Below, piece after piece: positions 35,535 to 43,423 of a stretch of 52,068 bases of DNA. The stretch is from assembly GCA_021772095.1 (NCBI GenBank), contig JADYXR010000213.1, positions 1 through 52,068 on the forward strand. The letters run 5' to 3'. The notes beneath the pieces were generated by a model that made no database searches, was not told the origin of the DNA, and saw only the letters and a program-made list of their open reading frames with translations. Numbering within the stretch: the first letter of the stretch is position 1; the number at the start of each line of letters is the position of its first letter. Source of the stretch: Candidatus Obscuribacter sp. Lineage in GTDB: Bacteria > Cyanobacteriota > Vampirovibrionia > Obscuribacterales > Obscuribacteraceae. The position numbers were made by a program, and so were the translations under genes.

Positions 35535-35784
35535 CGATTAAAACCGGCACTGCCTCCGGCGTCGTGAATAACGGCGTCGGCGGATTCGACGATCGCAAGG
35601 TCGTCGCGAGTTAGCGGCATTCTGTGCGATGACACAACCCATGCCGATCGGCATGAACGTTTTGTCCTCCATAAATGCCGCTAAGCTCACAGGCTTGACG
35701 AGCGGTTCGTTTGAAAACGACCGCTCATTCCTGGTCGGGGCTTGTGCCTCGACCTCACTCAACCCGTTGAACAAGGAATCTCGC

Positions 35785-36921
35785 ATGAACAAGTTCTCCC
35801 GCCGCGGCATCCTCGGTGCCTTCGCCTCGTTCGGTCTGGCCGCTGTCTTCGGCATGACCGGCTGCTCCAAGCCCGCCGAAGCGCCCAAGGCCGCCGCTCC
35901 GACGCCGGCCGCCGCGTCGACCAAGAAGGACTTCAAGGTCGTGGTCTCGATCTACGCCGGCTGGATGCCGTGGTACCACGCCAACGAGACCGGCATCCTG
36001 AAGAAGTGGGCCGACAAGTACGGGCTCAACATCAAGGTCGACTACATGAGCTACCCGGCTTCCCTCGACGCCTTCGTCGCGGGCAAGGCCGACGCCTGCG
36101 TGATGACCAACATGGAAGCGCTCGACATGCCGGCGGCCGCTGGCATCGACACGACCGTTGTCATCGTAGGCGACTACAGCAACGGCAACGACGCCGTGCT
36201 GACGCGCAAGGGGCTCAAGCTCAAGGACATCAAGGGACAAAACGTCTTCCTGGTCGAGAAGACGGTCTCGCAGTACATGCTGACGCGCGCCCTCGAGATC
36301 GAGCAGACCGGGCTGACCGAGAAGGACTACACCATCTTCAACGTCTCCGACGAGGACATCGCCCCCTCCTTCCTGGCTAGCGCCAGCCAGAACGTGGTCG
36401 TCACCTGGAACCCGATGGTGATGGAGATCGAGAAGACCAATGGCGTCACCAAGATCTTCGACAGCTCGCGCATCCCGGGCGAAATCCAGGACTTGATGGT
36501 CTGCAACACCCGCGCCCTCAACGCCAACGAAGACTTCGCCCGCGCGCTCAACGGCGCCTGGTACGAGGTTCTCGAGCTGATGCAGGGTCACGGTCCGGAC
36601 ACCGAAGCGGCGCTCAAGGTGATGGCTGACAACGCCAAGTGCTCGGTCACCGAGTTCAAGGGGCAGCTCAAAACCACCAAGATGTTCTACACCCCGGCCG
36701 AAGCGATCGAGTTCACCAAGAGCGACGACATCAAGGCCAAGAACGACCTGGTCCGCAACTTCTGCTTCACCCACAACCTGCTCGGCGAAGGCGCGCCCTC
36801 GGTCGACGTCGTCGGCATCCAGTACCCGGACGGCACCGTCCAGGGCGACCGCCGCAACATCAAGTTGCGCTACACGGTCAAGTTCATGGAAGAGGCCAAG
36901 AACGGCCAGCTCAAGAAGTAA
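35785..36921 (+). CDS. ABC importer binding lipoprotein of the urea-carboxylase-associated type
   Basis: 378 residues. The lipobox FGMTGC (Cys about 28) marks a lipoprotein, followed by a PBP2 domain. It matches the TIGR03427-type 'putative urea ABC transporter' binding proteins closely as I remember them: VVSIYAGWMPWYHANETG, KKWADKYGLNIKVDY, VMTNMEALDMPAAAGIDTT, IVGDYSNGNDAV, DIKGQNVFLVE, VVTWNPMV, FDSSRIPGEIQDLMV and LKTTKMFYTP. In other bacteria such importers sit by urea carboxylase/allophanate hydrolase genes, often under guanidine riboswitch control; none of these is in this window. AAGGAA precedes the ATG at 35785. Permease and ATPase genes follow after two strong hairpins. Confidence 0.9.
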   Translation: MNKFSRRGILGAFASFGLAAVFGMTGCSKPAEAPKAAAPTPAAASTKKDFKVVVSIYAGWMPWYHANETGILKKWADKYGLNIKVDYMSYPASLDAFVAGKADACVMTNMEALDMPAAAGIDTTVVIVGDYSNGNDAVLTRKGLKLKDIKGQNVFLVEKTVSQYMLTRALEIEQTGLTEKDYTIFNVSDEDIAPSFLASASQNVVVTWNPMVMEIEKTNGVTKIFDSSRIPGEIQDLMVCNTRALNANEDFARALNGAWYEVLELMQGHGPDTEAALKVMADNAKCSVTEFKGQLKTTKMFYTPAEAIEFTKSDDIKAKNDLVRNFCFTHNLLGEGAPSVDVVGIQYPDGTVQGDRRNIKLRYTVKFMEEAKNGQLKK

Positions 36922-36996
36922 GTATTCAGCCGCGAGGACTGAACGGATAGCAAAAGTCGCCTCAGGCGATGAGCACCGCCTGTGACACCACAGTCC

Positions 36997-37053
36997 GCCG
37001 GGATGGGCTGAACAAGCCCATCTCGGCATTTCGCTGAGGGCACACGCCCTCAG
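36997..37053 (+). terminator. Two strong hairpins between binding-protein and permease genes
   Basis: Positions 36997-37009 pair with 37015-37027 (13 pairs, one wobble, 5-nt loop). CTGAGGGC/GCCCTCAG (37034-37041, 37046-37053) follows with an ACAC tetraloop. Stem-loops here usually stabilise the upstream binding-protein mRNA and lower permease expression; this is inference from position. Confidence 0.65.
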
Positions 37054-37221
37054 GATGGCGTGCCACTGACGAGCGTCTCCACGCTCACACTCGTTTTCAA
37101 AATCCAACTCGCTAACCAGGGTTGGCAGGCTCGAACACCGTCAGACCAGGAGAATGCCCGCGCGCATTTTCCTGGTCTTTTTGTATTTCTACCACCCTCA
37201 AAGAAAGGGGAGCGCGTACAA

Positions 37222-38049
37222 ATGTTACGTGTTTTTACTAAACTGCCCTTCTGGGCCCGGGTCGGAATGGGCTTCTTGCCCTTCATTCTGCTCGGCTGGT
37301 TCTACATGTCGGGCGCCAACGACCTGCGCGTCAAAGAGGCCCAAACCGGCGGCGGCGAGTCGGCAGCGTCGACCAAGCTCATGCCTTTGCCCTCCGAGAT
37401 GGTGGAAGGCTTCCACCGCTCGGCCCTCACGCCTGACCCCAAAGGCGAGATTCGCCTCTACGTCGACACCTGGGCGTCGCTCAAACGATTCGTCATCGGC
37501 ATCACAATCGTCGCTGTCGGGGGCGTGCTCATCGGTCTCTACATGGGCACGTTTCCCCTGATCGACGCCGTGCTGTACTACTTCTTCGTGTTCGTCAAGA
37601 ACATTCCACCCTTACTGCTCTTGCCGATCTTGTTCATCTACCTCGACGTCGGGGAGTTGTCCAAGATCATGCTCGTCGTCATCGGCGTGCTACCAGGGGT
37701 GGTGCTGGACGCCCGCAAGCGCGCCCTGGAAATCCCGCGCGAAGAGCTCTACAAGGCGCAGTCGCTCGGCGCGACTGACCAGGAAATCACCTGGAGCATC
37801 ATCTTCCCGCAAATCCTGCCGCGCATGATCGGCTCACTGCGCCTGAATTTCCAGGCGGCCTGGTGCTACGTGATCGCCGGCGAATCGATAGCAGCGGCCG
37901 CCGGCATCGGCTACCGCATCTTCGTCCTCAGGCGGTATGTCGCCATGGACGTGATCATTCCCTATGTCCTGTGGGCGACCATCATCATGTTCGTCCTCGA
38001 ATACACCTTCCAGTGGCTGGAAACCCGGTACCGCTGGGTGGACAAATAA
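37222..38049 (+). CDS. ABC importer permease (urea/nitrate/sulfonate class)
   Basis: 275 residues with about six membrane spans (first about 10-30). The binding-protein-dependent transport signature in the cytoplasmic EAA loop is ELYKAQSLGATDQEI...FPQILPRM (about 175-205). Other matches to permeases paired with TIGR03427-type binding proteins are IPPLLLLPILFIYLDVGELSKIMLVVIGVLPG (split by loops), GESIAAAAGIGYRIFVLRRY and MDVIIPYVLW. A periplasmic loop between spans 1 and 2 holds about 60 residues. AAGGGGAG precedes the ATG at 37222. The ATPase gene follows after 13 nt, so they are co-translated partners. Confidence 0.9.
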   Translation: MLRVFTKLPFWARVGMGFLPFILLGWFYMSGANDLRVKEAQTGGGESAASTKLMPLPSEMVEGFHRSALTPDPKGEIRLYVDTWASLKRFVIGITIVAVGGVLIGLYMGTFPLIDAVLYYFFVFVKNIPPLLLLPILFIYLDVGELSKIMLVVIGVLPGVVLDARKRALEIPREELYKAQSLGATDQEITWSIIFPQILPRMIGSLRLNFQAAWCYVIAGESIAAAAGIGYRIFVLRRYVAMDVIIPYVLWATIIMFVLEYTFQWLETRYRWVDK

Positions 38050-38062
38050 GGAGCATTCACAC

Positions 38063-39184
38063 ATGAGCGAATCCGAAACCACAACAACCGCGACTCGGCA
38101 TGCCACCGCCCCCGGTGACGCCCAGTATCTGATCGACGTGCGCGACGCCTCGGTCTCCTACCCCTCGGAGAACGGCCCGCGCACCATCCTCAACAACGTC
38201 TCGCTGCGCGTGCGGCAGGGCGAGCTGGTCACCGTAGTCGGCCCCTCCGGCTGCGGCAAGTCCACTCTCCTGCGCCTGGTGGCTGGCATCCAGCGCCCCA
38301 ACCAGGGCACGGCACTCGTCAACGGCCATCCGGTCTCGCGGGTGACGCGCGACTGCGGCATGGTGTTCCAGAACTCGCTGGTCTATCGACATCTGTCCGT
38401 CGCCGACAACATCGGTCTGGGCATCATGCTCGAAAAAACCAACTTGCTGGAACGCGGCGCCACCCTGCCTGCCCGGGCAGCAACCGCGCTGGTCTGGGAA
38501 GCGCTGCACGCCGGCCGCCAGCTCGGCAAGCGCGTCGGTCTCTTGCCGCGCGTCAAGCTCGACCAGGAGACGGTCGCGACTGCCCCCTTGCAGAGCAAGG
38601 CCCTCGACTTCATCCGCTACTACCGGGTCCGCCGGCAGTCGCGCGAACAGGCTTACGACCTGCTCGAAGACGTCGGTCTCTCGCCTGCCGACGGCAACAA
38701 GTATCCGTACGAGCTCTCGGGCGGCATGCGTCAGCGCGTCGCCATCGCGCAGGCTCTTATCATGCAGCCCAAAATCCTGCTGATGGACGAAGCCTTCAGC
38801 GCCCTCGACGAGCGCACCCGCGAAGAGATGCAGGACGTGGTCTGGGACCAGTGGACCCGCCACGGTCTGACCATCTTCTTCGTCACCCACGTTCTTAAGG
38901 AAGCGGCAAAACTGGGTAGCCGGCTGATCTGCCTCTCGCAGTACTGGGTCGACGAAACCACGGGCAAGCAGGGCAAGGGCGCCCGCATCGTGGTGGACCG
39001 CCAGGTTCTGGGTGCCGCCCAGAAGCCCTCCGAATTCGTCAACAACGCCGAGTTCACGACGCTCGTCGAAGGCATCGGCAAGGGCTTCGACGTTAAGAAG
39101 CTGCAGCGCGAAGGCGCCTTCGACCTCAGTCACGCCGACGCATTCCGTATCACTTCCTCCCCACCGAAGAAGGAGCTTACATAA
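38063..39184 (+). CDS. ABC importer ATPase with internal insertion
   Basis: 373 residues. Walker A GPSGCGKST (about 60-68), Q-loop MVFQNS (about 101), signature LSGGMRQRVA (about 218), Walker B ILLMDEAFSALD and the switch His in FFVTHVLKEA are all intact, so ATP hydrolysis is expected. The Q-loop to signature distance is about 117 residues, against about 50 in typical NrtD/SsuB-like subunits. The extra ~65 residues (about 122-195, Ala/Arg-rich, starting NLLERGATLPARAA) form a helical insertion next to the permease-contact face. The C-terminus extends past the core by ~75 residues. AAGGAG precedes the ATG; the stop overlaps the start of the AAA+ gene (TAATG), implying coupled translation. Confidence 0.9.
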   Translation: MSESETTTTATRHATAPGDAQYLIDVRDASVSYPSENGPRTILNNVSLRVRQGELVTVVGPSGCGKSTLLRLVAGIQRPNQGTALVNGHPVSRVTRDCGMVFQNSLVYRHLSVADNIGLGIMLEKTNLLERGATLPARAATALVWEALHAGRQLGKRVGLLPRVKLDQETVATAPLQSKALDFIRYYRVRRQSREQAYDLLEDVGLSPADGNKYPYELSGGMRQRVAIAQALIMQPKILLMDEAFSALDERTREEMQDVVWDQWTRHGLTIFFVTHVLKEAAKLGSRLICLSQYWVDETTGKQGKGARIVVDRQVLGAAQKPSEFVNNAEFTTLVEGIGKGFDVKKLQREGAFDLSHADAFRITSSPPKKELT

Positions 39185-41109
39185 TGAGTGCAACCACTCC
39201 TCCACATGCGGAGGGGTCGACCAGCAGTCGCGCATCTGCGCCACCGCCTGCGGTGCCCCAAAGATCAGGCGGCGACAGACCCGGTCAGACCGCCGCACCG
39301 AAAGTCGCCGGTCCGACCACACCCCCGCCGTCTGCCGGTTCCGTAACGGCAGCGCTGCTCGCCGCTCCGGAGCCACCCCCGACACCGCCCGCGGTGCCGG
39401 AACGGACGGCCTTCATCGAAGAGATTTCCACCGCCTACTCCGACTGCGGTCGGTCGGTGGTCTTACTCTCCGGTAACCGCCACGACCTCTTCCCGACCAT
39501 GAAGGGCGGCGAACGTTTCTTCGAGTTGGAGCGCACGCTCTACCAGGAGTTGTCGCCCAACTTCACCGTCATCCGCTTCGACTGCGCGACCGGCATCGGG
39601 TTCTTCGACGACGCAGAACAGAAGACGCTCGCCAAAGCGGTTTCGGAAGCGGACGCCCTGGTGCTCGACAAGTCGGCCAAGATGGGCAGCTTCGAGAGCA
39701 ACGTCAAAGCGACCTCGATCGACCCACTGGCTGCGCTGGTCTTACTGGCCGACACGCTCAAGGGCGTCAACGCCGTGCGGCTCAACGAAAAGAAAGTCAA
39801 ACCGGTTTGCGTGGTGATCCGCTTTGCCGGATCGCTCTTTCCGGCAGGCGACTTCGATCGCCTCTCGGACGCCGACCGCAAGAAGCTCGTCACCTTCCTG
39901 AGCCTGATCGAGTCACCCTGGTTTCAGGAAAGCTCACATCTGATCGTGCTTGTCGCCGACACCCAGAGCGAAGTCAACGCTCGCATTCTGGCACTGCCGG
40001 CGGTGCACACCACGGAGATTGACCTGCCCACGCAGTCCGAGCGCAGCCGCTTCATCACCGGCTTCAAGGGCGGACAGCGAGTCGTGCCGGTCGACTTCGA
40101 GCACGGACTCGACCTCTTCGCGCAGGACACCGCCGGTCTCACCCTGCGTTCTGTCTACGGCTTGATGGAAACGGGGCGGCGCACCAGGAGCACAATCCGG
40201 CGCTCGGACGTGCTCGACGAAATCAACGCGCGCCTGCGCAGCGACCTTGGCGAGATGGTTACCTTCTCGCGTCCGGAACACAAACTGGATGACATCATCG
40301 GCGGCAAGAAGTCGGAGGAATTCTTCCTCGACATCTTCCGGCGCTGCGAAAGTCCGGATACGGCCATTCCGGTCATCCTCGTCTCCGGTCCTAACGGGTC
40401 TGGAAAGACCTTCCGACTGGAAGCATACGCCGCCGCCTCCGGTCGCGTCGTCATCGAGCTCAAGGGGCTGCGTGGTAAGTACTTCGGCGAGACCGACGCT
40501 GCCTTCGAAAAGCTCAAGCTCCGGATCAAGAACTACAACAAGGTTCTGATTCTGGTCGACGAAGCGCACACGGCCATGGGCAGCGTCCACAAGGGCGATA
40601 CCCACGAAACCGAAAAGCGCCTGGCCGGCAACTTCATCAAGCTGATGGGCGACCCGAGCATGTTCGGCAAAGTGCTCTGGGGCCTCATGACCTCGCGCCC
40701 GGACTCGCTCGACCCGGACGTGAAAAGCCGCGCGCCGATCCAGATTCCGATCTTCGACCCGGAAGGAGACGACCGCAAGTACTTCGTCACCGAGCTGTTC
40801 GGTCGCAAGAAGGTGCCGATTCCAGAAGTCGAACTGGACGAGGTGCTGCGCATCACGGCCAACTACTCGGCTCGTGACTTCAGCTTCCTGGTCAAGGAGA
40901 CCAGAGGTCAGGGCAAAAACTCTGTGCTCAAAACCCTGGAGGTCTGGCGCGCCAGTGCCTCCATCCTGCGCGAACGCCGGCTGCAAACTCTAATCGCCGC
41001 GCAACACTGCAGCTACCCCGGGCTGCTGCCGGCCGACCTGCGCGACAAAGTCGGCACCGACGATTACGAAGCCGAAATCCAGACGCTCAAGTACGCGCTC
41101 AAGATGTAG
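39184..41109 (+). CDS. Two-module AAA+ ATPase (Ycf46-like), coupled to the importer
   Basis: 641 residues. A Pro/Ala/Thr-rich disordered N-terminus (about 1-70) leads into a first AAA-like module (about 80-330; SVVLLSGNRHDLFP, VCVVIRFAGSLFP) without a Walker A lysine. The second, intact module (about 365-600) has Walker A GPNGSGKT (402-409), Walker B ILVDEAH (455-461), a sensor-1-like MTSRPDSLD and an arginine-rich region. An inactive first and active second module is the Ycf46 arrangement. The AAA+ start codon overlaps the ATPase stop, so equimolar production with the importer is likely. Substrate remodelling of the importer or of the PspA-like polymer is my inference. Confidence 0.82.
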   Translation: MSATTPPHAEGSTSSRASAPPPAVPQRSGGDRPGQTAAPKVAGPTTPPPSAGSVTAALLAAPEPPPTPPAVPERTAFIEEISTAYSDCGRSVVLLSGNRHDLFPTMKGGERFFELERTLYQELSPNFTVIRFDCATGIGFFDDAEQKTLAKAVSEADALVLDKSAKMGSFESNVKATSIDPLAALVLLADTLKGVNAVRLNEKKVKPVCVVIRFAGSLFPAGDFDRLSDADRKKLVTFLSLIESPWFQESSHLIVLVADTQSEVNARILALPAVHTTEIDLPTQSERSRFITGFKGGQRVVPVDFEHGLDLFAQDTAGLTLRSVYGLMETGRRTRSTIRRSDVLDEINARLRSDLGEMVTFSRPEHKLDDIIGGKKSEEFFLDIFRRCESPDTAIPVILVSGPNGSGKTFRLEAYAAASGRVVIELKGLRGKYFGETDAAFEKLKLRIKNYNKVLILVDEAHTAMGSVHKGDTHETEKRLAGNFIKLMGDPSMFGKVLWGLMTSRPDSLDPDVKSRAPIQIPIFDPEGDDRKYFVTELFGRKKVPIPEVELDEVLRITANYSARDFSFLVKETRGQGKNSVLKTLEVWRASASILRERRLQTLIAAQHCSYPGLLPADLRDKVGTDDYEAEIQTLKYALKM

Positions 41110-41114
41110 CTGAT

Positions 41115-41211
41115 ACCGCCTGCGGTGCCAGCGAACAACTGTCCAAGCAACGGCACCGGACGTTGCCTGGTGCCCCACAAATTGCCGCCGCGACTTCATC
41201 AGAGGTCGCGG
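41115..41211 (+). repeat. Cluster of GC-rich hairpins after the AAA+ gene
   Basis: ACCGC/GCGGT (41115-41126), GGCACC/GGTGCC (41152-41157, 41169-41174; dispersed family) and CCGCGAC/GTCGCGG (41188-41194, 41205-41211) follow one another just past the stop codon. Confidence 0.55.
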
Positions 41212-41230
41212 TGGTGGTGGTTTGACCCAG

Positions 41231-41264
41231 TCGCCATCAGCCTTTAAAAGCGATGGCGATTTTT
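41231..41264 (+). terminator. Intrinsic terminator between AAA+ and YqcI-like genes
   Basis: TCGCCATC (41231-41238) pairs perfectly with GATGGCGA (41252-41259), followed directly by TTTTT (41260-41264). It implies that the last island gene is transcribed apart or by read-through. Confidence 0.8.
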
Positions 41265-41360
41265 CGCCGGACCAACCGGCAAGCACAAGTTCACTTCTTT
41301 CTAAGGGATTCGCTCACCCGAATAGCCCTTCGGCAGCTAACTTTCATAAGGAGCCTCAGT

Positions 41361-42347
41361 GTGACCGCAGACAAAACCCCCAAGCCCCGCGCTCCATCAA
41401 AACGCAAGCCGGTCGTTCCACTGCCGGATGTGGAGGAGCGTGGGCAACAAAACCTGAAGATGCTGGATTCGCTCCCCGAGCTGGCGCGCACCACGGGCTC
41501 GTTGTTCGATCGCCACGAAGCCCGCGCCTTCAGCTGCTACGCCGGCATCGCCAAGCCCCAACCCGGCGACGATCCACGCGGGCAGAAGATCCTCCAGGTC
41601 GTCCCCGAAGGCCAGCTCTGGCCCGACGATAACGACCCGGTCATCCCGCCTCAAGGTGAAGCTGCCCACGACATGCTGCGCGCCTACATCCTGGGAGAAT
41701 ACTACCCCTGCGTGGGAGCCCGAGCGGCATTCGCCAAGGCGACTTACCGTTTTGGTTTCTACAAACAGATGGGTCATATCAGCGCAGTGGCCGCCATGGG
41801 TCGCGACCTCCGGCGTTTCGTCAACGAGTACGAACAGCTCGGCGACTACACGACCTTCATCGCCGTGTTCAAGACTCCTCAGCTCACCACCGAGGACCAG
41901 TTCGAACAAGCGCTCTGGCAGCACCTCCAACTGCTGCACGACCACGACAACGGCGAATGGGATCCGCACTACTCGTGCAATCCCAAGACCAGCAACTTCG
42001 GCTTTTCCTTCTCCGGCAAAGCATTCTTCGTGGTCGGCATGAACCCGGGCGCCTCGCGCTTCTCCCGGCGGTTCACCTTCCCAACCCTGGTCTTCAATCC
42101 GGAATCGCAAATCCGGAAACTGAAGGAACAGGGCGGACTGGAACAGTTTGCCTCGACCGTCCGTATGCGCGACACGCTCTTCCAGGGCACAATCAACCCG
42201 GCCCTGCCGACCGACTCCGCCACCACCGGCGGTGAGGCTCGGGTCTACTCCGGCAAAGCTCACCACGACGGCGACGGCTGGCAATGCCCCTTCAGACCAC
42301 GCCCTTCGCTGCTGGCAAAGGAGGGTCAGCCCAAGCAGCCCAAGTGA
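41361..42347 (+). CDS. YqcI/YcgG-family protein, possible heme-dependent N-hydroxylase
   Basis: 328 residues from a GTG start with AAGGAG at good spacing. After a ~100-residue N-terminus, the YqcI/YcgG core is recognisable: YYPCVGARAAFAKATYRFGFYKQMG (in two adjoining parts), a TTFIAVFKTP strand, FEQALWQHLQLLHDHD, WDPHYSCNPKTSNFGFSFSG, AFFVVGMNPGASRFSRRF and a WQCPFRP ending. As I recall, the family includes DcsA (N-hydroxy-arginine formation in D-cycloserine synthesis) and GntA (guanitoxin synthesis), both heme-dependent guanidine N-hydroxylases; most members are uncharacterised. The neighbouring urea/guanidine-type importer makes a nitrogen-rich small-molecule substrate plausible. The N-terminal ~90 residues are additional and Pro/Lys-rich. 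Confidence 0.8.
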   Translation: MTADKTPKPRAPSKRKPVVPLPDVEERGQQNLKMLDSLPELARTTGSLFDRHEARAFSCYAGIAKPQPGDDPRGQKILQVVPEGQLWPDDNDPVIPPQGEAAHDMLRAYILGEYYPCVGARAAFAKATYRFGFYKQMGHISAVAAMGRDLRRFVNEYEQLGDYTTFIAVFKTPQLTTEDQFEQALWQHLQLLHDHDNGEWDPHYSCNPKTSNFGFSFSGKAFFVVGMNPGASRFSRRFTFPTLVFNPESQIRKLKEQGGLEQFASTVRMRDTLFQGTINPALPTDSATTGGEARVYSGKAHHDGDGWQCPFRPRPSLLAKEGQPKQPK

Positions 42348-42413
42348 TGAAACGGCCGCGCCACCACAGATAGGGCCGCCACACCCGCCAACCAGGCGAC
42401 TGCGCCATCACTA

Positions 42414-42460
42414 GCGAAGCGACTCAACCGGCACACCAAGCCGCGTTTGAGTCGTTTCGC
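42414..42460. terminator. 14-bp stem-loop between convergent genes
   Basis: GCGAAGCGACTCAA (42414-42427) pairs with TTGAGTCGTTTCGC (42447-42460; one wobble) around 19 nt. It follows the YqcI-like gene (plus) and faces the minus-strand gene at 42684, so it could act in both directions. Confidence 0.65.
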
Positions 42461-42501
42461 TTAAAAGAATTGCTACTATAACGCCTCGTATAAGCAAAGG
42501 C

Positions 42502-42538
42502 AAAAAAACGCGGTCTAGATCAAAAGCCTCTAGACCGC
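42502..42538 (-). terminator. Intrinsic terminator of the 42684-43340 gene
   Basis: GCGGTCTAGA (42510-42519) pairs perfectly with TCTAGACCGC (42529-42538) around 9 nt. On the minus strand the stem is followed by G and seven T (A-run at 42502-42508 on the plus strand). Confidence 0.85.
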
Positions 42539-42683
42539 TTCCCAAAACGCTGCTGGCTGATTCGATGGATTCGCACCAACCAGAGCAGCAGACTTATTTT
42601 TGCACCACGCCGACAGAAGGCAATGCTATTTGGACATCAGCGTAGTGTCACCGATGGTGCTCAGCCGACGAACCTGACGCGTT

Positions 42684-43340
42684 TCAAGAACGTCGCCTGG
42701 CATTCAGTGAATCCGCTATCCGATCAACAGCTCTGTCGAAATCGGCCAGCAAAGGCGAGTCGTTCAGCAGATCGTCGATGGTTCTCGCGATGATAAACCT
42801 CGACAAAGAATCGGGTGATACTTCACCGCGATGACGCAAGCGAAGATACTCACTGAGCGACACTGCATCGACTCGCACCAGGGCGACATGATGCGGTTTC
42901 AGCGGCTCAACAAACAGCCTCCAGGCAAAAAGATACGCCAGAATCGACGAAGCCTCCTTGCGGTAGCTCTCATTGTCAACGCGGGTCCGGTCGATGTCGA
43001 TACGCACACGTTCAAACCCAAACGAAAGCGGCTCCGGTTCGTAGACCCTTGTCGTCAGCTTACCATCGGCACCAGGCAGTTGAAATTCCATGCGCCCAAG
43101 AACAATTTCGTTGGGAACAGTCAGATCAAACAGCGCATGCTTGTCGAATTTGTAAATCAAATCAGCCCAGGCACGATCGCCCTTGCTGTTGGCGGTAACA
43201 ATCATGGTCCCGAAGCAATCCGCCAGACGCGGGATGAAGGCGTTGTCGAATTCCACCGATACGAACACGGTGGGGAGAAAGTCGGCTTTGCGCCTGATCG
43301 AGCCCGCAAAACCAGAATCAGACGATTTCAGTGTTTTCAT
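42684..43340 (-). CDS. Orphan protein, 218 residues
   Basis: Not recognised. A mixed alpha/beta, probably cytosolic protein: strands around 22-90 (TVFVSVEFDNAFIP; TVPNEIVLGRMEFQL) and helices from about 120 on, with a final helical segment ADFDRAVDRIADSLNARRRS. No signal peptide or membrane span. AGGAATTT precedes the ATG at 43340. It is the last of three minus-strand orphans (44802-45776, 43424-44686, this gene) and ends at a strong intrinsic terminator. It shares a faint C-terminal pattern (short helix, N-SP, charged helix) with the protein at 44802; I cannot call them homologous from this. Confidence 0.6.
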   Translation of the reverse strand: MKTLKSSDSGFAGSIRRKADFLPTVFVSVEFDNAFIPRLADCFGTMIVTANSKGDRAWADLIYKFDKHALFDLTVPNEIVLGRMEFQLPGADGKLTTRVYEPEPLSFGFERVRIDIDRTRVDNESYRKEASSILAYLFAWRLFVEPLKPHHVALVRVDAVSLSEYLRLRHRGEVSPDSLSRFIIARTIDDLLNDSPLLADFDRAVDRIADSLNARRRS

Positions 43341-43423
43341 AAATTCCTAGATTTAGGCAAGTAGTTGATGGGAGCACGTCATGGCCGAATATTTGGCAGC
43401 GACGCTTGTTTTTTGTTCATTGC

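Noticed and set aside
35755..37107. Open frame of 450 codons on the minus strand
   Set aside because: Mirror of the GC-rich binding-protein gene; Asp/Val/Gly-rich shadow.
38057..39385. Open frame of 442 codons on the minus strand
   Set aside because: Antisense to the importer ATPase, which has all catalytic motifs on the plus strand.
27699..42347. Prophage or integrated element
   Set aside because: No integrase, tRNA target, flanking direct repeat or phage structural gene is visible; composition alone is not enough.
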